Shown here piece by piece: positions 11,650 through 23,083 of a stretch of 64,000 bases of DNA (positions are counted from its first letter, which is position 1; the number at the start of each line of letters is the position of its first letter). A program made the position numbers and the translations under genes. Source of the DNA: Ricinus communis (taxonomy: Eukaryota; Streptophyta; Magnoliopsida; Malpighiales; Euphorbiaceae). The notes under the pieces are model-generated. The model searched no databases. It was not told where the DNA came from and worked only from the letters and a program-made list of their open reading frames with translations. Location: contig NC_063257.1 in NCBI RefSeq assembly GCF_019578655.1, positions 16,306,001 to 16,370,000 of the forward strand, given 5' to 3'.

Positions 11650-12827
11650 CTACTTCTAGATTTTGGGTTATCGCAGATAGTGATGGTGAAGAAGGGGTAG
11701 AGACAGTTTCTATATCATCATCCTTCTTTAGTTCATTGTAAACAGGTCTAGAGACATTGCTTTGATAGTCAACATTTTGTAATATGGTGTTTCAGCTTGG
11801 TATACCAGATGTTGAAAATCTTGGTAATGTTTGTGATGAAGTTGGTTCTTTGTAAGGGGCATAAATAACAGAAGGTATATTTGATGCCCTTCCAATATCT
11901 ATGGTCGAGATTGAAGAATTATCATCAGAAAATCTAGAAGAAGTTGATTTCCTGTTGAATGTGAGCTTTACTCTCCCATCTAGAAACTGAGTTATGTTTC
12001 TGAGACTGGTGTTTGATTCTGTTTGCTTTGGTGATTCAGGTTGGGTTGCTCCTTCAAGGATCCATTCTTCTGGAAGAGTGATAAAGATATTGAATAGTTT
12101 TTGGAATAGTTGCATTGGCTTTAGAAAGGTCTGTTTAGAGGAATAAGGTTTCTCCTTTCGGTGAGTGAAGTTTGTGTTTCGAACCAAAAGCAGAAATCAT
12201 GGCTTTGTAATGTATTTTGAAAATCAAAGCTATCGGAATAGATCCTTCAAGCATTTTGTAATTATGTGTTTTTATTTGGAGAACAATGCTTTTTAAAACA
12301 TTTTTATCATTTAAAGAAATTGTAATATTTGGAAAACAATTGAAAAAAATTGGTCATTTGTTAAGGCTTAACTCAACGGTACCTAATAAAGAATTATAGA
12401 AATTTATAAATCTAGCGTTTCTAAGGACTGTTAAGATGGAAGTATCTAAACCTTTTCTGGTAAGGGGTTTTATTTCTAACTGGACAAGGCCTACATGGAT
12501 GTATTTATAGTTTTTTTCTTTATGTTTCTGGAGGGTTTTTGGGTTCAGAAGATATATTTTTTCAAAAGGCTTTGAAATTTGGATATCTCTTTCTTCAGTT
12601 TTGATAGTAAAATCAGTTTTGAAGATAGGAAACTTTGAGAACTGATAGATTTGCTTCTTTTGAATCTTGGGTATTTTCCAATCATCAATATACTTTGTAA
12701 AATCTTCAATAGTGATTTCCTCACTATTTACTAATCTTTTAAACTTTGAAGATTCAGAGGTAGAAGAGTTTGAAAAAGAAGACGATCTACAGAAAAAAGG
12801 TTCTAAATTTATTTTAAAATAAATCAA
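11650..12827 (-). pseudogene. Caulimovirid movement protein (30K superfamily), broken
   Basis: The N-terminal portion (12354-12827) contains KYIHVGLVQLEIKPLTRKGL and TVLRNARF, the conserved core of 30K-type movement proteins that let virus pass through plasmodesmata. The C-terminal portion (11792-12187) has LPEEWILEGATQPE and a Ser-rich tail. A frame change lies between them near 12190-12350. The longest open frame begins at a TTG, so the true start is not preserved or not clear. Confidence 0.7.
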
Positions 12828-13006
12828 AATAACTTTCTAAACAAACATGAACCAAGCCACCAGTTTTACTACCCTTAAATCGAACGAGACTTACTACTAT
12901 GTATAAATGAACAAGTTTGTTTAACAGAGATATGATGCAGTTTAAAATGATTCTAAAATCTCTTATATGCAAATAACCTTCTCTTCTTAGGAACTCTGTA
13001 GGCAAA

Positions 13007-13019
13007 TAATATATATATC
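13007..13019. repeat. AT-dinucleotide tract at the far end of the pararetrovirus
   Basis: A short AATATATATATAT-type run lies directly beyond the start of the viral leader. It pairs with the longer TA tract at 5132-5160 as the likely insertion target. Confidence 0.6.
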
Positions 13020-13906
13020 ATATTTATTTGATTTTTTAATACTGATTAGTTATTTTTCTAATTAAATAATAATTTTTAATCCTAATGGCATTTATGGTAT
13101 TAATATTTATTAATGAATATTTTAAAATAGTTTTTGTTTATTGCATTAATAAATCTTATTAATATTAATAATTTTATTAAGGAAAACACTTAAAAATATT
13201 TTAAATTATTATTATTTTTTAAAGTGTAATAAATAATTATAAAATATTAATAGTTTTATTATTCTCTTATAAACTTATTTTATAATATTTTATTTATAAT
13301 CACGATAATAAAATCATCCAAACATGTAAGTAAATGACTGATTTTTAATAATGTTAGCATTGATATAAGTGAATACTATTCGAATGGTTCATTTTCTATT
13401 TATGTCAGTTGTACTCGATATCATAAATAGATATAAAATTCTGTAGAAAGCTATATCAAGAGAAGAACTAGAAACTAGTCCAATGAACAAACAAAGATTC
13501 AACATGAAAGGAAGGACTAAAAAATAGGGACCAATAATGGAGACGTATAAAGCTCTCATTTAAAAGAATAATAATACAAATGGTTATTAAATCTTTTATT
13601 TATGTTATGTTTTGTTGAAATCATAAATTAATTCATTTATTTGAAAAAAAAAAGTATGAGAGAGGAAGTAAAATAGAAATAATTAAATTGAAATGAGATT
13701 ATTTTGTATTATGAAATATATTGACTTACTAATATGGAATCCACAAAAAATTTCTACCTATTTTATTAGAATTTAGTTTAATTATAACCAATTTTACCTA
13801 AATTTGATTATGTAGAATTTTCATCTCATTAAGAGCACATAAATTTTAAATTTTTAAAGAGATTCTATAAATTTTATAAATTTCAACAAGACACAATGTT
13901 AATTTT
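13020..13906. other. AT-rich intergenic DNA
   Basis: No coding region, RNA gene or recognisable repeat was seen. Confidence 0.5.
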
Positions 13907-14142
13907 ATTTTGGTCATAAAAGTTTAACTTTTTTAGTTTCAATAATTCAATTTCATTTTTAGTAATAATTTAATCACCATGTTAATAATAAAATTGACAC
14001 ATCTCATTTTTTATTTTAGTTACTTTTTCTTTTAACTACTTTGGTCACATGTCAATATTTTATTTGTGAAGTGACTAAATTGAAACATAATTAAATTAAT
14101 ATTGAAATTAAATAATTTAAAATTTTATAATCAAAGCAAAAT
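13907..14142. repeat. MITE-like inverted repeat
   Basis: The left arm (from ATTTTGGTCATAAAAGTTT near 13907) is a diverged match to the reverse complement of the right arm (ending ATTTTATAATCAAAGCAAAAT near 14142). Arms are about 70 bp with a short centre and no coding capacity. It lies just upstream of the large LTR. Confidence 0.45.
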
Positions 14143-14179
14143 TAAGTGACTATTTGTATTGTTACTCTCTCATTGAGAA

Positions 14180-17113
14180 TGTAACACCCGGAATTTTTTT
14201 TTTAATATATATTTAATAGTGAGTTTTTATTTAAGTTAATTTTAGCTTTATTTTTATTCAAGTAAACTATTTGAGAAATGATTATATTTTGGTTATTCAA
14301 ATTTTCCCAAATGCATATTTATATAAATAAAATTATATATTGGAAAATTATGATAGAAATTGTAAGGGATGTTTTTATAAAAGAATTTTGAGAAAATTGG
14401 TATTATAATTGATTAGTAGTATTAAATTTTGAGTTGGAAATTGATTATTTAATTTAATTGTGTGTAGGATTTAATTGGAGGATTATTTTGGAATAAGGAT
14501 TAAAAGTATAATGTTATTTTTATGGGGTTTTAATGGAAATTTGTGAGTTTGGTATTTTCGTAAATAAATATGTCGGTCGGGTATTTTTGTAATTGTGTAT
14601 TTTCAATAATTCGGTTTTGGCCCAAATTAAATAGTTAAGGGCTAAATTGAAAGGCTAAAAAGAAGTTTGGGGGTCAAATTGGAATTCTGCAGGATGAAAT
14701 TGTAAGTAATTAAGGAAGTTGAGGGACCAAATTGTAATAAAGAAAAGTTCAGGGGTCAAATGTCGATATTGAAGGGAAAGAAATCGGGGAGAGAGAAAGT
14801 AGATCGGAGAGAGAGAGAGAGGGCGATGGCCAGAAGAAGAAAGGGAGGAAGGCGGCCGGCCGTCGGGCGTGGGCGGTGTGGGCGGCTTCTTGTTGGCGCA
14901 GCCCTCCGGCGGAAGAGCGCGGCGGCTTCAGCGTGTTCCGGCTTCCGGCGTTGTTGGCGGCCGAGTTGGGTGGCAATCGGCTCCTCTACGGCGAGCTTTC
15001 TTTTGGCGACAGCGGCCTTTGTGGTGGCCGGGAGACGGAAGATCCGGTGGAGAGAGATAATGGGGGCAGCCGCGTTTTTGGGCTTTTCCGGCCGAGCTCC
15101 GGCCGGAGGATGGATGATCGGAGGACATATCCCGACTCTCCTCATCTCAAGCTTCAGCGATGGCACCCGATTTCGTGGCGATCGGGCTTCGTTTGCAAAT
15201 CGACGGCCGTGATCGTTCGCAAATCTCTCCGGATGGTCGGGTGTCGGATCGGAAAATCGGGCGAGGGATCGTCATCGGTAGCGTCGTTGTGAGTCCGATG
15301 GTGTGTTCGGATCGTCGATCGAATCCGTGGTGCGATCGAGCGTCTCGGTAATTATCTTTGGCCCGTTAATTTTAGAAATTCTTGGTTTAATTGTGTCTAA
15401 TGGTTTATATTGAGTATTTGATGATTTTTGTGAGTCAAAAATAATTGTCTGTCGGTTACTGCCCTCGTATTTTGTCTTTGTGTGGCGGGGTCGGAAATAG
15501 TGAAGTTTGGGGACTCGACTCCCGTTGTTTAAATTGTTGGATATTTGGAGTGTTTTTCCGGCAGGTCCTGGACCCGTTTTACGGGGGTAATGTTCGTGTT
15601 GTAGGGGAGGTTCACGGGATTTTCGGTAGAATTCTCCGAGTCGAGATTCTTAGACAGTCGATCTAGGAGTCTAGACCTAGGATTAATGATCGATTGTCTC
15701 GGTATTGATAAATTGTTTTCCGTGATTAGATGATCATGCATTGGCTCGCTCCTACCGAGGCACCGGAGGCAGAGCTAGGAGGTCGCCAAACCTCATGAGT
15801 TAAAGTCATTTAATCATTGCACTATTGCTAAGTCCGATTTAATATGCTATTTTGAAAGTTTATGCATAATATGGTTATTAGTATCGCAGCGTAAATGATT
15901 TCCTTTGGACTATTAATTATTGAAAATAATATAAATATTATTATTAGTAACGTTATAATAATACGGATATTATTATTCACGAATTGCACGTTGCCTTATC
16001 CTAAACTTTTAATCTTTATTTTGATATGTGTTGAATGATTTCATTAGACAATGATATTTATTAAATGTGGTGATTGCGATTTGGGAAATGTGGCTTGTAG
16101 AACATGCCTTTGATGGGTTACATCGGGACAGCGTCTGCCGGTAATAATCATGGATATGTAATAAGATATTTATGGGTTTGCCACTGGTCGAGCATGGCTC
16201 TGGGCTGATTTGTGTAAATTGCCTAAGGTAAGGTCCACGGTCGAGCATTGCTCTCGGAAGCCGGCTTATTTGGATACTTAAGTGACCGGAGGTAAGGTCC
16301 CCGGTCGAGCATTGCTCTCGGGGCGCCGATCTTATTGGATTAAGAGAGCCGAATGGCTACTAGATTTCTTATTTGGATATTTAAGTGACCGGTGGAGGTA
16401 AGGTCCCTGGTCGAAACATTGCTCTCGGGGCGCCCGATCTTATTGGATTAAGAGAGCCGAATGGCTACTAGATTTTGGGGTTTAGGGTTCTACCGAGCCA
16501 CTCGTCCCGTAAAAGTAAAAATATATTTTTATTTATTCATTTATTTATTTATTATGGTATGATTATAATATGGATTGTATTTACGTGCATGGTTGATATT
16601 TTGATTCGAATGATTAATATTTTATGTGAAGGAAATAGTAGGGTATGATTATAGTATGGTTTGATATCTGATTTGAATAATCTATGTTTTCCGAGAAGAA
16701 TGCAATAGTCCCCAGGATTATTTGATTTTAACTCACTCTAGACCGAGTCTCCATTTATATTTTTGATTCGTATTTGTTAGTTCTCCATGACTCTTATTCA
16801 AGTATCCGACTCCTTCATCATCGGGTGATGTATTTGATTTGGTATGTAAATTGGTAAATCTTAGATTCTCATGATAGTAATAGTAAATGTATAAGTTGTA
16901 AATTTTCTGAGCTTCAGGTCTCGCCTAGTTTTTCTGGCAAACCGAAGTATTTATGTAGAATGTAGCTATTAAGATAATTTATGGTTTTAATAATATTAAT
17001 TTGAGATGAGATTTGTTTAAATCAGTGAGTGTCAGGCTTACTACGGGTTTCGGTGGCCTTAAGCCTACCTATTCCCTAGTGCCGGTCACGGGCCCACGGG
17101 TGGGGTCGTGACA
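14180..17113 (+). repeat. 5' LTR (2,934 bp) of the LARD-like element
   Basis: Runs from TGTAACACCC to GTGACA. It contains a GA-rich run (about 14790-14822), a GC-rich segment (about 14820-15350) in an otherwise AT-rich sequence, and a group of roughly 105-110 bp subrepeats (16180-16490). The overlapping open frames in the GC-rich segment exist on both strands and are not kept in the other LTR, so they are not treated as genes. Confidence 0.85.
16180..16490 (+). repeat. Subrepeats inside the 5' LTR
   Basis: About four imperfect units built on GGTAAGGTCC, CGGTCGAGCATTGCTCTCGG and, in the last two, GATCTTATTGGATTAAGAGA followed by GCCGAATGGCTACTAGATTT. The two full units are about 105-110 bp each. 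The same set recurs in the 3' LTR at 20590-20880. Confidence 0.75.
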
Positions 17114-18540
17114 AAGTTGGTATCAGAGCTTAGGTTTAGATTTCCTTCGACCTAAGTTAAGATTTTTCTTGGTACTGCGGAGTTAGGATCATGTCTGTCT
17201 TGTTGTTTTCATTGACTCCAGTGTCTCAGCCTTCACTGTTAGTGAGTCAGTCTTTCCTTTCTTGTAAGCTTGTCCTTGGTGCTGTGCTGAGAATGTGCCT
17301 TGTAGCGATGGGAAGATCCGAAGCGCGATAGACTCGTGCTGTTTCTTCAAGTGATTAGTGCAATCCACTTTTAGGAGCTTTGATTGTGGTTTCGATGGTG
17401 GGCACCGCAGTCAGTTTTAGTGTAGAGCGTGGTTGCAGTCGTGTCATGGACTGCCTCGTCATCGCATCAGGCATCGCCTTATTGAGTAGCGCCTAAGGTA
17501 GTGCCTGGGAAGTCGAGCGGATGTCAGCTATTATGGTTGAGTTTTGTGGTTGTAAGAAGCTTAAGAAAGGTGGCAGGAGTGTTTTCGGACGCTCGAAAAT
17601 CCAGAGAAACTTAAGCGAACATTGTTTATTTTTCTAAGTAGAACAAGTGTTTTAAAATACAATATGCTTGATCCCGTAAGAATGCATATGGCATTTCACT
17701 GTTAGGCATACATAAATTCATTTTAGGACGTGCATCATACATTGTGCATTGCAACCCTTGGTGATAGGGGCATCATCACCCTGGTGCGCGATATTGTAGA
17801 ATTTTATATAAAGAGAAATGGCTAGAGATTTTATGATTTTACAAAAGTGTTCTTCCAAGATGATAAAGTTTTATCAGTGATGATTATAAAGTAAGTAAAG
17901 ATGTAATTTTTCAAAGTAAATAGTGTTAGCTTGAGAATTCTCTGGATGACGAGTTGAGTTGTTGAGAGAGTGAATATGTGGAGCTGTAGGCCCCATGTTA
18001 GATCATAAAGGACGCTTTTGGATTTTAGTCAAAGAGGAATCTTGTGTCAGGATGGCATGGTTTATATCGGTTGATGCGATCAGATGGATGTTATATCGAG
18101 GATGATGTGATGTAGATGTTAAGGATTTTTACATGCGTGCGAGGGCACGTCATCAGGAAGGAAATTTGGTGAGTGAATTTTTGGCAGGATCAGAATTGGC
18201 CCTTCTTGTGTGGAAACCCTTGGTTTTGTCGGCAGGTTGGTGAGGTGGCATGTAAGTTGGACTTGCCGCCAAGTATTAGTAATGTTCTCTGAGGTTAAAT
18301 CCAGTTGTTTGTAAGTTTGAGCTGAGGAAGTGTATTTTCGATCTTTGCTCGTGTTGGATCCTCAGTGTGCGGAAGCAAGTGAAGATTTGGTTTCGGGGTT
18401 TTGTTGATGAGTCTTGTGGTTTAGTTTAGTTTCTGCAGAGGAAAAGTTTCCAAGAAGCCGAGTTGGAGATGAGAGGTTCCTAATTAGTTTCAGTCTTAGA
18501 GTGTAGCCCTTTTCTTTTAAAATTCGAGGTCGAATTTTTT
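17114..18540 (+). other. Non-coding interior of the LARD-like element
   Basis: No frame matches gag, protease, RT or integrase, and no long open frame exists on either strand. The last 50 bases resemble the untranslated stretch that follows integrase in Tekay-like elements. Whether the middle derives from a host transcript or from decayed gag could not be told by eye. Confidence 0.7.
17118..17129 (+). other. Primer binding site (initiator tRNA-Met)
   Basis: TGGTATCAGAGC, complementary to the 3' end of plant initiator tRNA-Met, lies four bases after the 5' LTR. It primes minus-strand DNA synthesis. Confidence 0.9.
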
Positions 18541-18555
18541 TTAAGGGGGGGAGAA
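18541..18555 (+). other. Polypurine tract
   Basis: AAGGGGGGGAGAA directly precedes the 3' LTR start TGTAAC. This is the plus-strand primer of reverse transcription and confirms the plus orientation. Confidence 0.9.
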
Positions 18556-21527
18556 TGTAACACCCGGAATTTTTTTTTTAATATATATTTAATAGTGAGT
18601 TTTTATTTAAGTTAATTTTAGCTTTATTTTTATTCAAGTAAACTATTTGAGAAATGATTATATTTTGGTTATTCAAATTTTCCCAAATGCATATTTATAT
18701 AAATAAAATTATATATTGAAAAATTATGATAGAAATTGTAAGGGATGTTTTTATAAAAGAATTTTGAGAAAATTGGTATTATAATTGATTAGTAGTATTA
18801 AATTTTGAGTTGGAAATTGATTATTTAATTTAATTGTGTGTAGGATTTAATTGGAGGATTATTTTGGAATAAGGATTAAAAGTATAATGTTATTTTTATG
18901 GGGTTTTAATGGAAATTTGTGAGTTTGGTATTTTCGTAAATAAATATGTCGGTCAGGGGTATTTTTGTAATTGTGTATTTTCAATAATTCGGTTTTGGCC
19001 CAAATTAAATAGTTAAGGGCTAAATTGAAAGGCTAAAAAGAAGTTTGGGGGTCAAATTGGAATTCTGCAGGATGAAATTGTAAGTAATTAAGGAAGTTGA
19101 GGGACCAAATTGTAATAAAGAAAAGTTCAGGGGTCAAATGTCGATATTGAAGGGAAAGAAATCGGGGAGAGAGAAAGTAGATCGGAGAGAGAGAGAGAGG
19201 CGATGGCCGAAGAAGAAGGGGAGGAAGGCGGCGTCGTCGTCGGTGGCGGCCGTCGGGGCGTGGGCCGGTCGACGAGCGGCGTCTTGTTGGCAGCAGCAGC
19301 CTCCAATGGCCGAAGAGCGGCAAGCGTGCCTGTTCCGGCGTTGTTGGCGGCCGAGTTGGGTGGCGATCGGCTCCCTCTACGGCGAGCTTTCTTTTAAGCG
19401 GCGCTGTGGTGGCCGGGAGACGGAAGATCCGGTGGAGAGAGATAATGGGGGCAGCCGCATTTTTGGGCTTTTCCGTGAGCTCCGGCGGAGGATGGATAAT
19501 CGGAGGACATATCCCGACTCTCCTCATCTCAAGCTTCGCGATGGCACCAGTTTAAGTGGCGATCGGGCTTCGTTTGCAAATCGGCTACCGTGATCGTTCG
19601 TAAATCTCTCCGGATGGTCGGGTGTCGGATCGGAAAATCGGGCGGGGATCGTCATCGGTAGCGTCGTTGTGAGTCCGATGGTGTGTTCGGATCGTCGATC
19701 GAATCCGGCCGGAAGTAGTCGACCGAGCGATCGAGCGTCTCGGTAATTATCTTTGGCCCGTTAATTTTAGAAATTCTTGGTTTAATTGTGTCTAATGGTT
19801 TATATTGAGTATTTGATGATTTTTGTGAGTCAAAAATAATTGTCTGTCAGTTTGCCTGCCTCGTATTTTGTGCTGTGTGGCGGGGTCGGGAAATAGTGAA
19901 GTTTGGGGACTCGACTCCCGTTGTTTAAATTGTTGGATATTTGGAGTGTTTTTCTGGCAGGTCCTGGACCCGTTTTTACGGGGGGTAATGTTCGTGTTGT
20001 AGGGGAGGTTCTGCCGGATTTTCGGTAGAATTCTCCCGAGTCGAGATTCTTAGACAGTCGAGTCTAGACCTAGGATTAATGATCGATTGTCTCGGTATTG
20101 ATAAATTGTTTTCCGTGATTAGATGATCTGCCTGTTCGGCTCGCTCCTACCGAGGCACCGGAGGCGAGCTAGGAGGTCGCCAAACTACGTGAGTTAAAGT
20201 CATTTAATCATTGCACTATTGCTAAGTCCGATTTAATATGCTATTTTGAAAGTTTATGCATAATATGGTTATTAGTATCATAGCGTAAATGATTTCAACG
20301 GACTATTAATTATTGAAAATAATATAAATATTATTATTAGTAACGTTATAATAATACAGATATTATTATTCACAATAAACACGAATTGCACGTTGCCTTA
20401 TCCTAAACTTTTAATCTTTATTTTGATATGTGTTGAATGATTTCATTAGACAATGATATTTATTAAATGTGGTGATTGCGATTTGGAAAATGTGGCTTGT
20501 AGAACATGCCACTTTGATGGGTTACATCGGGACTAGCGTCTTGCCGGTAATAATCATGGATATGTAATAAGATATTTATGGGTTTGCCACGGTCGAGCAT
20601 GGCTCTGGGCTGATTTATGTAAATTGCCTAAGATAAGGTCCCTGGTCGAGCATTGCTCTCGGGGCGGCTTATTTGGATACTTAAGTGACCAGGGTAGGTA
20701 AGGTCCACCGGTCGAGCATTGCTCTCGGGGCGCCCGATCTTATTGGATTAAGAGAGCCGAATGGCTACTAGATTTCTTATTTGGATATTTAAGTGACCCG
20801 GTGGAGGTAAGGTCCCTGGTCGAGCATTGCTCTCAGGCGATCTTATTGGATTAAGAGAGCCGAATGGCTACTAGATTTTGGGGTTTAGGGTTCTACCGAG
20901 CCACTCGTCCCGTAAAAGTAAAAATATATTTTTATTTATTCATTTATTTATTTATTATGGTATGATTATAATATGGATTGTATTTACGTGCATGGTTGAT
21001 ATTTTGATTCGAATGATTAATATTTTATGTGAAGGAAATAGTAGGGTATGATTATAGTATGGTTTGATATACTGATTTGAATAATCTATGTTTTCTGAGA
21101 AGAATGCAATAGTCCCCAGATTATTTGATTTTAACTCACTCTCGAGACTGACAGTCTCCATTTATGTTTTTTTCAGATTCGTGACTGTTAGTTCTCCCGC
21201 GACTCTTATTCAAGAATCTTGACTCCTTCATCATCGGGTGATGTATTTGATTTGGTATGTAAATTGGTAAATCTTAGATTCTCCGCAGTAGTAATAGTAA
21301 ATGTATAAGTTGTAAATTTTCTGAGCTTCAGGTCTCGCCTAGTTTTTCTGGCAAACCGAAGTATTTATGTAGAATGTAGCTATTAAGATAATTTATGGTT
21401 TTAATAATATTAATTTGAGATGAGATTTGTTTAAATCAGTGAGTGTCAGGCTTACTACGGGTTTCGGTGGCCTTAAGCCTACCCATTCCCTAGTGCCGGT
21501 CACGGGCCCACGGGTGGGGTCGTGACA
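18556..21527 (+). repeat. 3' LTR (2,972 bp) of the LARD-like element
   Basis: A copy of 14180-17113. The first 580 bases differ at only a few sites, while the GC-rich segment (about 19200-19745) differs by many short insertions and deletions. It ends GTGACA at 21527 and then enters unrelated DNA. Confidence 0.85.
20590..20880 (+). repeat. Subrepeats inside the 3' LTR
   Basis: Counterparts of the 16180-16490 units, with the same CGGTCGAGCATTGCTCTCGG core and small changes between copies. Confidence 0.7.
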
Positions 21528-22074
21528 TACACATTTTAAGATAAATTATATTAGGTGTACCCACCTTCACTAGACTCTAATATAATTCCATAATAATGTT
21601 TTGCACATATTTCATCTTAAAGATTTTATATATAACGCCTAAAAAATGTGTTTGTGCACGTTCTATTTTCATTAAACAAAAAAAAAATTAGTTGACCGTT
21701 GTGAAATGAATTTTTATAACTGTATTTACTTTTTTTTCTTAATAATAACGTGAATACACGAGTTAGAGATATAATACTCTCTTTTACAAAATTATAACAA
21801 TTTTGTAATGGTATTGTTAACCTATACAAGAAACTGTATTCATAATACATAGCTAATGGAAAAAATAATTTATTTTTTATTAATGAAAATTGCATGAAAT
21901 ATAAAGGACAAGAAAACGCCATTCAAAAGGGAAAAAAAGAAGGAAAGGTCTATGCCAGAAATGGATAGGGTGGTTCATGGATTGCATGTCAACGGTCATA
22001 TATTCTGTAAGATGTAACGGGAGACAAGAGGTTACATTGCTTCATTCTGAGGACTAAGGTATGGGGATTCATTG
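21528..22074. other. Unassigned DNA between retroelements
   Basis: AT-rich. No convincing coding region or repeat boundary was seen. Confidence 0.4.
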
Positions 22075-22430
22075 TCTCTCTGTTTGTTTATTATATGTGC
22101 AGAGGGCCTTCGTTACTTTTTCAGAATGTAGAAAAGGCAGGTAATCTTTCAAGAACTAAATTTGCTCAGAGTAGTCCTGTAATTTCCCATCTCCTATTTG
22201 CATACGACTCATTATTCTTTTGCAAGGCATCGGTGGAGGAAGCACAAAATATAATGAGCTAGTTCATTGCTTTTGCCAAGGAAGTGGTGAATTGGTCAAC
22301 AGGGCAAAGTTAGCTGTATTCTTCAACAAGAGACCGCCTGACAATGAAAGATTTCAATTTGCAAGAATTTTGGATAGTACCAATGTAGGGTGTCAAGATT
22401 AATACTTGGATCTTCCTGCTGTGATTTTAA
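22075..22430 (+). pseudogene. LINE (L1-type) reverse transcriptase fragment
   Basis: One plus-strand frame gives VISHLLFAYDSLFFCKAS VEEAQNIMS around 22180-22250, the conserved LINE palm block with the catalytic FADD motif changed to FAYD. The following thumb-like stretch (GSGELVNRAKLAVFF) is in a neighbouring frame, so a frameshift lies near 22250. It ends near a degenerate copy of the YLGLP block. Only about 120 codons of an RT normally several hundred residues long remain; there is no endonuclease and no poly(A) tail. Confidence 0.65.
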
Positions 22431-22536
22431 AATTAAAGCGATACTCTTTTGGAAGTTAATAATGTTATGGATAATGATCACACTTGATATCTTTATCTTT
22501 GTATTTATCTTAATAGTGTAGTTTATATTTATTTTT

Positions 22537-23083
22537 GGGTCTAAAGGTGAATTTACCGCTTCAAGTGAAGTTAATGTCTAATTTATTTAGATTTTAACTT
22601 TTTGACCTATTTTATAAATTAATAAAAAATTAAACTAAATAATAAAATTAAACTCATGCAAGTTTAAATTTTTATTAAATTAGAATAAAATGTTTAATTT
22701 TTTTAAAATAACTAATCTTAATTTCTAATAAAATAAATAATTAATAAATTTTTTGCTTTAGTTTTTATTTTTAGCATAATTTAGTCAAGTGGATAAGAAA
22801 ATTACTAATTAGTTATCATTATTTAATAATTTCATTTTAATTGAGTTTGATATTTAATATGAAGTTGTAAGGACTAAATTGAATCTTACTTATGGATTAG
22901 GTTTTTTAACTGAACTTTTACTTGCTTTGTATGATGTATGGAATCCAATCTCTTAATTTTGTAGGAAGTTTGGACGGAATGGACCGCTTTTACAACGTTG
23001 GTGAATAAAGTGGGCCAAAAAGTTAAAATATGAGTAAATTGACTATTAATTGTAAGTTGAGGTGGCAAATTGACCTTTAAATC
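22537..23083. mobile_element. Small inverted-repeat DNA element inside the copia LTR
   Basis: The left end GGGTCTAAAGGTGAATTTAC and the following 20 bases match the reverse complement of the right end (23041-23083) over about 40 bp with mismatches. The interior is AT-rich and non-coding. A near-direct repeat ATCTTTATCTTTGTA occurs on both sides (about 22490 and 23081). This fits a MITE-like insertion, though the exact target duplication is not resolved. Confidence 0.5.

Larger units (their letters stand above)
5161..13006 (-). mobile_element. Endogenous caulimovirid (Petuvirus/Florendovirus-type pararetrovirus)
   Basis: About 7.85 kb, close to one viral genome length. Reading the minus strand from 13006 gives a leader, movement protein, coat protein with zinc knuckle, aspartic protease, reverse transcriptase, RNase H, a second large ORF and a promoter-bearing 3' region. 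Coat, protease, RT and RNase H following the movement protein in one broken polyprotein frame matches the Petuvirus/Florendovirus arrangement. No integrase and no LTRs are present. All frames carry stops and frameshifts, so the copy is inactive as read. Both ends abut AT-dinucleotide runs. The genus is inferred from motifs and order; an RT phylogeny would decide it. Confidence 0.85.
14180..21527 (+). mobile_element. LARD-like non-autonomous Ty3/gypsy-type LTR retrotransposon
   Basis: Two direct copies of about 2.95 kb begin TGTAACACCCGG and end GGGTCGTGACA. A tRNA-Met primer site follows the left copy and a polypurine tract precedes the right copy. The 1,442 bp between them have no open frame of note. 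TGTAACACCC starts, GTGACA ends and the sequence before the polypurine tract (AATTCGAGGTCGAATT) are characteristic of Tekay/Del-like chromovirus elements. With no gag or pol, it would have to be mobilised by enzymes of an autonomous relative. The LTRs are nearly identical outside GC-rich patches, so insertion was recent. No five-base target duplication is visible (GAGAA on the left, TACAC on the right). Confidence 0.85.

Noticed and set aside
12814..13005. 63-residue frame upstream of the viral movement protein
   Set aside because: It lies in the viral leader and lacks movement-protein features; short leader frames are common in this family but this one cannot be supported.
14749..15351. Several overlapping open frames on both strands in the GC-rich part of the 5' LTR
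   Set aside because: High GC lowers stop frequency; frames overlap on both strands and are not preserved in the second LTR, where indels change them. They are taken as chance frames.
17118..17129. tRNA gene fragment
   Set aside because: Only the 12-base primer-binding complement is present, placed directly after an LTR; no tRNA fold.
19033..19593. Open frames in the GC-rich part of the 3' LTR
   Set aside because: Same reason as for the 5' LTR; Pro/Arg-rich translations without any domain.
21626..21922. 98-residue minus-strand frame
   Set aside because: AT-rich, low-complexity translation, no domain and no supporting signals.
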